A stretch of DNA of 64,000 bases from VAZQ01 sp963756715 (GCA_963756715.1 CAVWOV010000015.1:363401-427400); one strand, 5' to 3'; counted from the first letter of the stretch, positions 41,719 through 50,659 are shown. The notes: generated by a model from the letters alone, not told the origin. Translations and numbers: made by a program.

Positions 41719-42750
41719 TCACGTTTCCGGCAGCGGCGTCCACACCACCTGATCGATGCGGGTCGCGCCGGTCGCCAGCATCACCAGGCGGTCGAGCCCG
41801 AGCGCAATGCCGCAGGCCTGCGGCATCACCTTGAGCGCGGCAAGAAAATCCTCGTCGATCGGATAGCGCTCGCCGTAGATGCGGGCTTTCTCGGCCATCT
41901 GCTCCTCCAGACGAAGGCGCTGCACGACCGGATCGGTGAGTTCGCCGAACGCGTTGGCGAGTTCGACGCCACAGGCGTAAAGCTCGAAACGCTCAGCCAG
42001 TCGAGGGTCCGCGACCGTTGGCCGCGCCAGCGGCGACTGCACGGCCGGATATTCGCAAAGGATGGTCGCGCGTTCCGATCCGAGCCTGGGTTCGACCCGC
42101 TCGACCAGTACGCGGCTGAAAATGTCGCCCCAGGTGTCGTCGTCCGCAACCCGGATGCCGGCCGCCCGCGCTGCCGCGGCAAACCGGGCGGGCTCCTCCG
42201 GCGGCAGCAGGGCATTGAGGTCGATCCCGGCATGGCGCGTGAAGGCCTCCACGACGGTCAGGCGCTCGGGCGGCGCGAAGGGATCGACCGACGTCCCGCG
42301 GTAGGCAAAGCGTGCTGCGCCGGTGACGCGCGCTGCCAGCGCCAGGATCGCCGCGCAATCGTCCATCAGCACCTCGTAGGGGTCGCCGGCCCGGTACCAC
42401 TCGACCAGGGTGAACTCGGGATGGTGCAGCGGGCCGCGCTCGCGGTTGCGGAAGGCGCGAGCAAACTCGACGATCCGCGGCTCGCCTGCCGCCAGGAGCT
42501 TCTTCAGGGCGAATTCCGGCGAGGTCCGCAGGTAAAGCCGCCGACCATCGCCCGAAGTCGTGACGAGTTCGGTGCCGAATGCGTGCAGATGCGTCTCATT
42601 TCCAGGCGAAGTCGCCAGCGTATTCGTCTCGACTTCGACGAAGTCGCGCGCAGCAAAGAACTGCCGCAGCGCCGCCGTGATGCGCGCCCGCCCCATCAGG
42701 AACGGCCGCCGGTCGGCATGCACCGCCCAGAAGGGTGACGGACTGTCCAT
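41719..42750 (-). CDS. epmA: EF-P lysyl-lysine ligase EpmA (GenX/PoxA)
   Basis: 343-residue truncated class II lysyl-tRNA synthetase paralogue lacking the anticodon-binding domain. It attaches (R)-beta-lysine to Lys34 of EF-P. Class II motifs are present: ARITAALRQFFAARDFVEVETNTL (motif 1), FRNRERGPLHHPEFTLVEWYRA (motif 2) and GIALGLDRLVMLATGATRIDQV (motif 3). The start MDSPSPFWAVHADRRPFL at 42750 begins where family similarity starts; the open frame extends upstream to 44034 but that is shadow of the EF-P and M23 genes. It is divergent from efp with 165 bases between. Confidence 0.95.
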   Translation of the reverse strand: MDSPSPFWAVHADRRPFLMGRARITAALRQFFAARDFVEVETNTLATSPGNETHLHAFGTELVTTSGDGRRLYLRTSPEFALKKLLAAGEPRIVEFARAFRNRERGPLHHPEFTLVEWYRAGDPYEVLMDDCAAILALAARVTGAARFAYRGTSVDPFAPPERLTVVEAFTRHAGIDLNALLPPEEPARFAAAARAAGIRVADDDTWGDIFSRVLVERVEPRLGSERATILCEYPAVQSPLARPTVADPRLAERFELYACGVELANAFGELTDPVVQRLRLEEQMAEKARIYGERYPIDEDFLAALKVMPQACGIALGLDRLVMLATGATRIDQVVWTPLPET

Positions 42751-42915
42751 CGCGGCTCCTTCAACCGGCCGTTTTAAAGGTCCGAAATCTCGCGAAAAAC
42801 GCTGGCGAATGACCGCAGGATCAGTATGGTGCGGGCCGAAACAGGGGGTAGGCCCGGCCGTTTCGGCTGATTCTCCGCATCCGCCCCGCCCGCCGACAAT
42901 CGAGGAAGACAGACC

Positions 42916-43485
42916 GTGAAAGTCATCGCGAGTTCCCTTCGCAAAGGCAATATCGTCGAACTCGACGATGGCAAGCTCTACGTCGTTCTGAATGCCGAGA
43001 GCTTCCATCCCGGTAAAGGCACGCCGACCACCCAGGTCGACATGCGCCGGATCAGCGATGGCGTAAAGACCGCGCAGCGCTACAAGACCACCGAGCAGGT
43101 CGAGCGCGCGCACGTCGAGGAACAGGACTTTACCTTCCTGTATCAGGACGGCGACGGCTACCACTTCATGAACGCCGAAAATTACGACCAGATCACCCTG
43201 CAGCCGGACATGGTCGGCGACCAGGGCGCCTATCTGGCGCCGGAGATGAAGGTCCAACTGTCGGTCTACGAGGGGCTGCCGGTTTCGATCTCGCTGCCGC
43301 AGAAAGCGATCCTGGAAGTGGCGGAAACCGAGCCGGCGCTCAAGAGCCAGACCGCCGCCTCCTCCTACAAGCCGGCGGTGCTCTCGAACGGCGTGCGCAC
43401 CATGGTGCCGCCGTTCGTCAGCGTCGGCACCAAGATCGTGGTGATGACCGCCGACGGCTCCTACGTCGAACGCGCCAAGGACTGA
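42916..43485 (+). CDS. efp: Elongation factor P
   Basis: 189-residue three-domain translation factor that relieves ribosome stalling at polyproline. The modification loop FHPGKGTP places the target Lys at residue 34, matching the EpmA/EpmB pathway encoded nearby. Domain I (MKVIASSLRKGNIVELDDGKLYVV), domain II and the C-terminal GVRTMVPPFVSVGTKIVVMTADGSYVERAKD are intact. It is divergent from epmA, so their promoters share 42751-42915. Confidence 0.97.
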   Translation: MKVIASSLRKGNIVELDDGKLYVVLNAESFHPGKGTPTTQVDMRRISDGVKTAQRYKTTEQVERAHVEEQDFTFLYQDGDGYHFMNAENYDQITLQPDMVGDQGAYLAPEMKVQLSVYEGLPVSISLPQKAILEVAETEPALKSQTAASSYKPAVLSNGVRTMVPPFVSVGTKIVVMTADGSYVERAKD

Positions 43486-43653
43486 CGGCAGGCGGACACT
43501 GCGCAACGCTTCGCTAACCACGGGAAATTGGGCGGCGGCTTCGCCGCGCACGCGTGTGTGAGCCTGAAACAGTGTGGGTAAAGCCACAGCGGCAGGCATA
43601 TCGATGAGCCAATCCGCGCTGCCACTTGGCAGCGCATCCATCATGGCAATATT

Positions 43654-45294
43654 GTGATTTGCCCGGACGGCCACGCGGCATTGGCTCGGGTCGTTTGCGT
43701 TGTGTGGTCGTGGAGCATCGCATTGAGAGCACTTTGTCTCGCGGGCCTCGCGCTCGCCGCCAGCGTTGCCATGGCGGCAGCGCAAGAGATGAAGCCGCCG
43801 CGTATTTCGCACGCGCAGGTCGACTGGAATGCGGTGACCGCGGAGCTGCAAACGACCGACGCGTTCGGGCCGGTGTTCGATGACGGCGATGGCGTCCCCA
43901 TCCCGCCGGTCGCCGACCCGCTTGGCGTCCTCAACCGTGCGGTCTCTGCGCGTTTCCCTGATGTCGCAGCGAGCGCCGTGCCGGTCCTGCTGCCGTTCGA
44001 CGCGAACGCCTTCCTGCATGACCGGGAAAATCATTCAGGGCCGGCCGAACCACAACCCAATTACCTGTCAGGCTTCGAGAGCGTGCCATTCTTTCAGGCG
44101 GGGCCCGGTGGGTACGACGCCGTGGTGACGGCGCGCGCCACCGACCTGAAGGACCTTGGTATCGGCTTTTCCGACCGGATATTCGTCCACATCTCCGGTG
44201 CCGGCGTGGTCTACGAACTCGACGAGCCCAAGCGCATGACCGTGTGGCCGGTGAATGCCGAAATCGCGGCTGAATTTCCCGGCGCCAAGCGGGTGTTTTT
44301 GGAAAATTACGCGCGTTATTCGTTCGTCCGCTACGGTGTGACATACGTGGTGGCGATCGAGTGCTTTGACGGTCCCTCGCGATACCGCAAGATCGCCTGC
44401 AAGGACGCCGACAAGGTCGCGATCCGCGTTCTGAAATCGCTGAAGCTTGTCGGCGGTTCGCCCCAGGAGGCCCCCGAGGCGCCGGCCGCCGGCACGATCG
44501 ACCGGCCGGCAGCGGTCTCTACCGTCTTCACCTATTACCCGCCTGGCGCGTTCATGCGTAGCGGCGCGAAGGTGAAAACCGGGGTGATCGATTACACCGT
44601 CTATGCCAGAATCCGTTTCCCGATGGCTGACGCGCCGGCCTTCGCTAACACGCAGTTCGCCCGCAGCGAGGGATCGCCGCAGAACTATCTTTATCCCTGG
44701 CACGACAATTTCTGCGAACCGCGCGCCTTCTTTGTCGGGCAGTGCGGGTCGGGGCTCGGTCACCAGGGCCAGGACATCCGGCCGGCCTATTGCCGCCAGC
44801 GCGGCCCGGGCGCGCGCTGCGAGCCCTATCAGCACGACGTCGTGGCGGCGCGCGACGGCATGGTGATGCGTGCGCCCGGCCAGCAGGCAATCTACGTCGT
44901 CGCCAACGCGCCGAACGGGCGCGTCCGCGTCCGCTACCTGCACATGTCGCCCAAGCAGTTGGACGCCGACGGCATGGTCAGCGGTCGCGTCGTGCACGAA
45001 GGCGAAGTCATCGGCAAGGTCGGCAACTATTGGTACCGCGAAGGCGCCACCACCTATCACCTGCATTTCGACCTTCAGGTGCCGACGAAATACGGCTGGG
45101 TCTTCGTCAGTCCCTATATGACGTTGGTGGCCGCTTACGAACGCCTGATAAAGGGCCGCGGGGTGGAACTGCGGGAGGCCACGCCGATCCCGCCGCTCCC
45201 GCCTGTCGCCGCGACGCCGCGCCGAAGCGCCCGTTCCGGTGGCCGCAAAGCCGACAGAAAAGACCGTAGAATCCCCGGCACCCCATCGAATTGA
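43654..45294 (+). CDS. M23 family (LytM-type) metallopeptidase, exported
   Basis: 546 residues from ATG 43654; a TTG start near 43723 would begin just before the signal peptide core (ALCLAGLALAASVAMAAAQ). The long N-terminal domain is uncharacterised. The C-terminal part is a LytM endopeptidase domain with zinc motifs GLGHQGQDIRP (HxxxD) and TTYHLHFDLQ (HxH), and an unusual Cys-rich insert (FCEPRAFFVGQCG, YCRQRGPGARCEP). It should cut peptidoglycan cross-links in the periplasm. A lytic transglycosylase gene starts 17 bases after its stop, so the two form a wall-remodelling operon. Confidence 0.85.
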   Translation: MICPDGHAALARVVCVVWSWSIALRALCLAGLALAASVAMAAAQEMKPPRISHAQVDWNAVTAELQTTDAFGPVFDDGDGVPIPPVADPLGVLNRAVSARFPDVAASAVPVLLPFDANAFLHDRENHSGPAEPQPNYLSGFESVPFFQAGPGGYDAVVTARATDLKDLGIGFSDRIFVHISGAGVVYELDEPKRMTVWPVNAEIAAEFPGAKRVFLENYARYSFVRYGVTYVVAIECFDGPSRYRKIACKDADKVAIRVLKSLKLVGGSPQEAPEAPAAGTIDRPAAVSTVFTYYPPGAFMRSGAKVKTGVIDYTVYARIRFPMADAPAFANTQFARSEGSPQNYLYPWHDNFCEPRAFFVGQCGSGLGHQGQDIRPAYCRQRGPGARCEPYQHDVVAARDGMVMRAPGQQAIYVVANAPNGRVRVRYLHMSPKQLDADGMVSGRVVHEGEVIGKVGNYWYREGATTYHLHFDLQVPTKYGWVFVSPYMTLVAAYERLIKGRGVELREATPIPPLPPVAATPRRSARSGGRKADRKDRRIPGTPSN

Positions 45295-45311
45295 TACCGG
45301 GATGCAGCGCG

Positions 45312-46543
45312 ATGAGCGAAAAGACCAAGATTCTCCTGTCACGGCGGGCGGCCCTGCCGATCATGGCGGGAGCCATGGCAATGGCGTGGATGCCACAGCC
45401 GAACGCACAGGGGAGCCGGCCGTTCGATCAATGGGTCGCCGCTTTTCGCACCCGGGCGCGCGAACGTGGCATTTCCGACGCGACCTACACGCGGGTGATG
45501 AGCAACCTCAAGCCGGACACGGCGGTCTTTGAGCTCGACCGCAAGCAGCCCGAGTTCAGCGAACAGGTCTGGCAGTATCTCAACCGCCGCGTCTCCGACT
45601 GGCGCATCACCGAAGGCAGGGCAAAGGCTAAGGAGATCGGCCCCCTCCTCGCGCGCATCGAAAAGGATTACGGCGTCGAGCCCGGCACCGTCATGGGACT
45701 GTGGGGCATCGAGTCGGCCTACGGCGATCCCCTGGTCCAACAGAACCATATGCGGCCGATCATTCCCGCGCTCGCGGCGCTCGCCTGGGGCGATGCGCGC
45801 CGGCGCAGCTACTGGGAACAGGAATTGCTCAACGCGCTCGTCATCGTCGACCGTGGCTGGAGCACGCCCGAAGAGATGCGCGGCTCCTGGGCAGGCGCCA
45901 TGGGCCACACCCAGTGGATGCCTGAAGTCTGGCTCAACATGGGGATCGACTACGACCGCGACGGCCGGGTCTCACCGTTCGGAAAGCCCGACGACGCCCT
46001 CGCCGGCACCGCGCAATATCTCCTCAAACGCGGCAAATATCGCGCCGGCGAGCATTGGGGCTACGAGGTGCGCGCCAGCGGCTCCCACGGCAACGGGTCG
46101 CGCAGCTACGCAGCCTGGCAGAAGGCCGGCGTCGTCCGCGCCGACGGCAAGCCATTTCCGCGGCCGTCCGCCACCGCCAAGCTCTGGATCCCGGTGCAAG
46201 GCGGACCGGCGTTTCTGCTCGGTCCGAACTTCTACGCGGTGCGCTCCTACAATCCGTCGATGAACTACGCGCTGTCGATCGTGCATCTCGGCGACCGCAT
46301 CATGGGCGGGGGGCCCTTCATCCAGTCATTCCCCGACGGCGAGCGCACGCCGACGCTGGCGGAAATCCAGGAAATCCAGCAGCGGCTGACCGCGCTCTGG
46401 GCTTCGATACCGGCGGCACCGACGGCCGCGTCGGCAACGATACGATGCGCGCGGTGCGGAATTTTCAGCGCAAAGTCGGCATGACGCCGGCCGACGGCTA
46501 CGCGGGAGTTAAGCTGCTCGACCGGTTGCGTCAGGGCCTGTGA
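45312..46543 (+). CDS. MltB-type lytic murein transglycosylase with C-terminal PG-binding domain (frameshifted)
   Basis: Starts MSEKTKILLSRRAALPIMAG (45312), an export leader with an Arg pair. The SLT family-2 (MltB) catalytic region includes the Glu in VMGLWGIESAYGDPL, then WAGAMGHTQWMPEVWLNMGIDYDRDG. The PG_binding_1 domain at the C-terminus is split. In the start frame the protein ends at 46484 in nonsense after QRLTALW. One frame over, FDTGGTDGRVGNDTMRAVRNFQRKVG continues to the stop at 46543. The local sequence GCGCTCTGGGC looks like a two-base CT duplication at about 46395. The catalytic domain is intact, so the product may still be active. Confidence 0.82.
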
Positions 46544-46592
46544 TCCGGTTCTATGCGGGCGGAATTGCCCACCGGAACCCAAGGATCAACCT

Positions 46593-48446
46593 GTGACGAC
46601 TGTAAAAGATAAGGCGGCGCCGGCCGCCGCCAAAGCGTCTGCTCCCAAAGCCCACCCTTCGATCCGCGAACTCGATCGGCCGGCCAATCTCGCGCCCGCG
46701 AACACGCCCGGCTGGGGCAGCGACGTCGCCGCCGAAACGCTGCGCGCACTGGAGATTCCGTACATCGCGCTCAATCCTGGCGCCAGCTACCGCGGCTTCC
46801 ATGACTCGATCGTCAATTATCTCGGCAACGAGACGCCGCAGATGCTGCTCTGCCTGCACGAGGAGGCTGCGGTCGCGATCGCTCACGGCTACGCCAAGGT
46901 GACCGGCAAGGCGATGGCCGCCTGCGTGCATTCCAACGTCGGCCTGTTCCACGCTACCATGGCGATCTTCAACGCCTGGTGCGACCGCATGCCCATTGTG
47001 GTCCTTGGCGCAACAGGCCCGGTCGATGCCGCCAAGCGCCGGCCGTGGATCGACTGGATTCACACCGCGCGCGACCAGGGCGCGATCGTACGCAATTACA
47101 CCAAGTGGGACGATCAGCCTGCCTCGCCGGCCGCGACCCGCGAAGTCGCTCATTCGCGCGACCTGGATGGCGAATACCGCACCGATGGGCCCGGTCTATA
47201 TCAACCTCGACGCCGAACTGCAGGAGGCCAAGCTCACCGAGCAACTGCCGCCCATCGACGTCGCGCGCTTCATGCCGGACGCCACCCCCGCCCCTTCGCC
47301 CGAACTGGTCAAAGAGGCCGCGGCGATGCTCAAGGGCGCCAAGCAGCCGGTGATCGTGATCGGCCGCACCTCACGCGGCGTCGAAGGCTGGAACGATCGC
47401 GTCGCACTCGCCGAGGCGCTCAATGCCAAGGTCATCACCGACCTCAAATGCGCTGCGGGCTTTCCGACCGACCATCCGCTCCACGCCGGAGTGCCGGCCG
47501 GCAATGCAATGACTCCCGAAGCAGTCGCGGCGCTCAAGGCGGCCGATGTGATCCTCGCGCTCGACTGTGTCGATCTCAACGGTGTGCTGCGCTCCGGCTT
47601 CGGCTTCGATCCGCCGAAGGCGAAGGTCATCAACGTCAGCGCCGACTTCCACATCCACAACGGCTGGAGCATGGACTACGAGGCGCTGCCTCCGGTCGAC
47701 GTGCTGCTGGCGACGACGCCCGAACAGGCGGTGCCCGCAATCCTCGCCGCGCTCGGCGGCGCCAAGGCGCCCAAGCCGGCCGCCGCCAAGCCGAAGGTCG
47801 AACCCTACAAGCCGAGCGACGGTCCGCTGCGCGTCGACGACCTCGCGCTCGCGCTCAAGTCGGTCTGCGGCGACCGCGACGTCACCCTTACCCACCTGCC
47901 GCTGTCCTGGAACGGCGCGACCTGGCAGTTCCGTCATCCGCTCGACTACCTCGGCGCGGACGGCGGCGGCGGCGTCGGTGCGGGTCCCGGACTGACGGTC
48001 GGCGCCGCGCTTGCACTCAAGGGCTCGAACCGCCTGGTCGTCGGCATCTGCGGCGACGGCGATTACATGATGGGCGCCACCGCGGTGTGGACCGCCGCGC
48101 ACTACAAGATCCCGATGCTGATCGTGGTCTGCAACAACCGCTCGTTCTTCAACGACGAACTGCACCAGGAGCGCGTCGCCCGCATCCGCAACCGGCCGGC
48201 GGAGAACCGCTGGATCGGCCAGCGCATCTCCGAGCCCGACATCGACTGCTCGGGCGTCGGCAAGGCGCAGGGTGCGGTTGGATTCGATCCGGTGACCAAG
48301 ACCAGCGACCTCGTGGCGACCTTCGAGAAGGCGATCGCCGCAGTCGACGCCGGAAGGTCGCAGTGGTCGACGTGCGGGTCGAGCCGGGCTATGCGGCAAT
48401 CACCACCGCGGCAATGTTGCGCGGCACGGAAGGTCAGAAGAAATAA
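46593..48446 (+). CDS. TPP-dependent enzyme (acetolactate synthase-like) with two compensating frameshifts
   Basis: From GTG 46593 the frame gives the PYR domain (LHEEAAVAIAHGYAKVTGKAMAACVHSNVG, with the cofactor Glu) to about 47130. From there to about 48350 homology is in another frame (MGPVYINLDAELQEAKL, VIVIGRTSRGVEGW, and the PP-domain GDGDYMMGATAVWTAAHYKIPMLIVVCNN). The last 30 residues (VAVVDVRVEPGYAAITTAAMLRGTEGQKK) return to the first frame. The start frame stays open throughout but would give a scrambled middle. A corrected protein of about 615 residues has all three TPP domains. The substrate is presumably a 2-oxo acid. A TTT receptor gene converges with it. Confidence 0.82.
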   Translation: MTTVKDKAAPAAAKASAPKAHPSIRELDRPANLAPANTPGWGSDVAAETLRALEIPYIALNPGASYRGFHDSIVNYLGNETPQMLLCLHEEAAVAIAHGYAKVTGKAMAACVHSNVGLFHATMAIFNAWCDRMPIVVLGATGPVDAAKRRPWIDWIHTARDQGAIVRNYTKWDDQPASPAATREVAHSRDLDGEYRTDGPGLYQPRRRTAGGQAHRATAAHRRRALHAGRHPRPFARTGQRGRGDAQGRQAAGDRDRPHLTRRRRLERSRRTRRGAQCQGHHRPQMRCGLSDRPSAPRRSAGRQCNDSRSSRGAQGGRCDPRARLCRSQRCAALRLRLRSAEGEGHQRQRRLPHPQRLEHGLRGAASGRRAAGDDARTGGARNPRRARRRQGAQAGRRQAEGRTLQAERRSAARRRPRARAQVGLRRPRRHPYPPAAVLERRDLAVPSSARLPRRGRRRRRRCGSRTDGRRRACTQGLEPPGRRHLRRRRLHDGRHRGVDRRALQDPDADRGLQQPLVLQRRTAPGARRPHPQPAGGEPLDRPAHLRARHRLLGRRQGAGCGWIRSGDQDQRPRGDLREGDRRSRRRKVAVVDVRVEPGYAAITTAAMLRGTEGQKK

Positions 48447-48536
48447 GCCAAGCCTGATCGCATCAACACGCTACGCAGGACGCCGCGCCTTGGTGCGGCG
48501 TCCCGAAGCATACCAACTGTAAAACCGGCGCGTGCC

Positions 48537-49577
48537 TCACTCCGGTTGGATCCCCGCCTCTTTGATCATCGCAGTCCACTTGACCAGTTCGGACTTCACG
48601 AAGTCCGGGAACTGTTCGTGGCCGATCCAGTAAACTTCCATGCCCGCGCTCAGGAACCGCTGCTTGATCTCGGGCTTCGCCAGCATCTTCTCAAGCTCCA
48701 CGGCCAGCACCTTGACGACCTCCTGGGGCATGTTGGCCGGACCGAACACGCCGACCCACGGCATGACGTCAAAGCCCGGCAGGATGGTTTCGCCCAGCGT
48801 CGGCATGTCGGGCAGATAGTGGCTTCGCTCCTTGGTGATCATCGCGATCGGGCGCACCTTCTTCGCTTTGATCTGCGGCATTCCGGTGTTGAATTCCAGG
48901 AACATCACCGAGATATGGCCGGCGATCAGGTCGGTCACCGCCATCGGATTGCTGCGATAGGCCACCCGCACCATGTCGATGCCGGTGCGGCGCTTGACGG
49001 TCTCGCCGACGATATGGCCCGTGCTGTTGCCGACGCCGTAATTCAACTTGCCCGGATTGGCTTTGGCATAAGCGACCAACTCGGCGGGGGTCCGGATGGG
49101 CAGGTCGGGATGGACGGCGACGAAGTTCGGAAAGCCGCCGATCCGCACCACCGGCGTAAAGTCCTTGATCGGGTCGTACGGCACGTTCTTGAACAGGCCA
49201 TTGGCCGCCGAATGGGTTGAGTTGGTGGTCAGCAGCAGCGTGTAGCCGTCGCCCGGCGCCTTTGCGACTGCGTTTGCTGCCAACATGCCACCGGCGCCGG
49301 CGCGGTTTTCAACCAGAAACGGCTGGCCGAGCGCGGTCTGCAGGTTTTGCGCCACGAGACGCGTCACCGCGTCGGTCGAACTTCCCGCCGCGAACGGAAT
49401 GATGAAGGTGACCGGCCGCGACGGATAGTGCTGCGCCTTCGCCGGCACCACGGCGATCGCGCAAAGTGCCGCGCTTGCCGCCAGAACGACGCGGCGCCAA
49501 CGCGACACGCCGGACTCATTTCGCAAGGAAATATTTCGGAAGGATATATTTCGCGAGGATATCTTGGATGCCGCCAT
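48537..49577 (-). CDS. TTT (Bug-type) substrate-binding receptor with repeated N-terminal leader
   Basis: 346 residues from ATG 49577, where GGGAGG is five bases upstream. The first 20 residues contain three ISxRN units coded by a 15-base tandem repeat, then a Sec signal peptide (SRWRRVVLAASAALCAIAVVPAKA). Mature motifs are HYPSRPVTFIIPFAAGS, LVENRAGAGG, KAPGDGYTLLLTTN and VFGPANMPQEVVKVLA. If translation starts at a later GTG near the signal peptide, the repeat would be leader RNA instead. It follows the Pht5-like gene on the same strand (92 bases) and converges with the TPP enzyme. Confidence 0.88.
   Translation of the reverse strand: MAASKISSRNISFRNISLRNESGVSRWRRVVLAASAALCAIAVVPAKAQHYPSRPVTFIIPFAAGSSTDAVTRLVAQNLQTALGQPFLVENRAGAGGMLAANAVAKAPGDGYTLLLTTNSTHSAANGLFKNVPYDPIKDFTPVVRIGGFPNFVAVHPDLPIRTPAELVAYAKANPGKLNYGVGNSTGHIVGETVKRRTGIDMVRVAYRSNPMAVTDLIAGHISVMFLEFNTGMPQIKAKKVRPIAMITKERSHYLPDMPTLGETILPGFDVMPWVGVFGPANMPQEVVKVLAVELEKMLAKPEIKQRFLSAGMEVYWIGHEQFPDFVKSELVKWTAMIKEAGIQPE
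49518..49562 (-). repeat. Three tandem copies of a 15-base unit in a receptor-gene leader
   Basis: On the minus strand the units ATATCCTCGCGAAAT, ATATCCTTCCGAAAT and ATTTCCTTGCGAAAT follow without gap. They code for I-S-S-R-N, I-S-F-R-N and I-S-L-R-N when the receptor gene starts at 49577. The block is notably A/T-rich for this genome. Confidence 0.85.
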
Positions 49578-49669
49578 TGGCACCTCCCGTTGTGGAAGTG
49601 TGGACCATTACGTCCCGGCGGACTTGGACAAATTCTAGCGTGAAACCTTTCGCTCCGACAAGAGAATGA

Positions 49670-50659
49670 TCAAATCGCAAAGCTCTCATGCGTCGACGGA
49701 TGAAACAGTTCCTCAGGCGCCACCAGCCGCGACGACAGCCCCTCCTTGTGGTGAAAGCGCAGGAAGGTCTCAAGCACCTTGCGGTTCGGCTCCAACCCGT
49801 AGGACCAGAAGTCCTCGCCCATGAATTCGCGCGCCAGGCGCAACTGATCCTCGACGAACGGCAGCGTCACTTTGGTCGCCGCAGTGTCCTCCAGCGCTTC
49901 GAGGCATTTTTCCTTGGATTGCGAGAACGCCTTGAACACCGCCGCCGGCAGCCAGGGATGCTTCTCGACCAGTTCGCGGCGGATGCCGGTGACATGCATG
50001 ATCGGGAAGATGCCGGTGCGCTTGAAGTAGTCCTTGCCGGCGGCGATCGGATCGGCAAACAGCATGCCGATGTTGGGATTATTCCGGCCGGCGAGCGTGG
50101 GTACGCGCGGCGCAATGAATGCGTCGATCTCACCCTGTTCCAGGAGCTTGGAGATGGTCGCACCGGCGGGCGCCTCTTCCATCCGCACGCCCTCGGGCAG
50201 CTTGATGGTGATCTTTTCCGGCCGCCCGGCATGCTCGATGCCGCCGCGCACCCAGGTCACATCGGACGGCTTCACGCCGTGATCGTCTTCCAGGATGATG
50301 CGCGCCCAGACGCAGGCGGTGAGCTGATATTCCGGCAGCCCGACGCGCTTGCCCTTGAGATCGGCCGGCGTCTTGATGCGGTCGGTGCGCACCCAGATCG
50401 AATTGTGCCGGAACGCCCGCGACACGTAGGCCGGCACGCCCACATAAGGGCAGTTGTGATCGGCGGTCTTGACCGTAAAGCTCGACATCGACAATTCGCA
50501 GATGTCGAAATCCTGGCCGCGAAAGGCCCGGAAGAAGATCTCCTCGGGTGGCAGATTCATGAACACGGGATCGACACCATCAATCTGCACCGCGCCGTCC
50601 ATCAGCGGGCGAACCCGGTCGTAATTGCCGACCGCAACGGACAACTGGAGTTTCGACAT
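49670..50659 (-). CDS. 4,5-dihydroxyphthalate decarboxylase-like protein (Pht5 family)
   Basis: 329-residue protein without signal peptide. MSKLQLSVAVGNYDRVRPLMDGAVQIDGVD, PPEEIFFRAFRGQDFDICELSMSSF, RIKTPADLKGKRVGLPEYQLTACVWARIIL and SYGLEPNRKVLETFLRFHHKEGLS match proteins annotated as 4,5-dihydroxyphthalate decarboxylase. The fold is that of periplasmic binding proteins. The true substrate of most members is unknown, and some may be ligand-binding rather than enzymatic. Its pairing with the TTT receptor downstream points to an aromatic or carboxylate compound. Confidence 0.82.
   Translation of the reverse strand: MSKLQLSVAVGNYDRVRPLMDGAVQIDGVDPVFMNLPPEEIFFRAFRGQDFDICELSMSSFTVKTADHNCPYVGVPAYVSRAFRHNSIWVRTDRIKTPADLKGKRVGLPEYQLTACVWARIILEDDHGVKPSDVTWVRGGIEHAGRPEKITIKLPEGVRMEEAPAGATISKLLEQGEIDAFIAPRVPTLAGRNNPNIGMLFADPIAAGKDYFKRTGIFPIMHVTGIRRELVEKHPWLPAAVFKAFSQSKEKCLEALEDTAATKVTLPFVEDQLRLAREFMGEDFWSYGLEPNRKVLETFLRFHHKEGLSSRLVAPEELFHPSTHESFAI

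Noticed and set aside
42751..44034. Upstream extension of the epmA frame to a 771-residue protein
   Set aside because: The extension is antisense to efp and to the M23 gene; EpmA similarity begins exactly at 42750.
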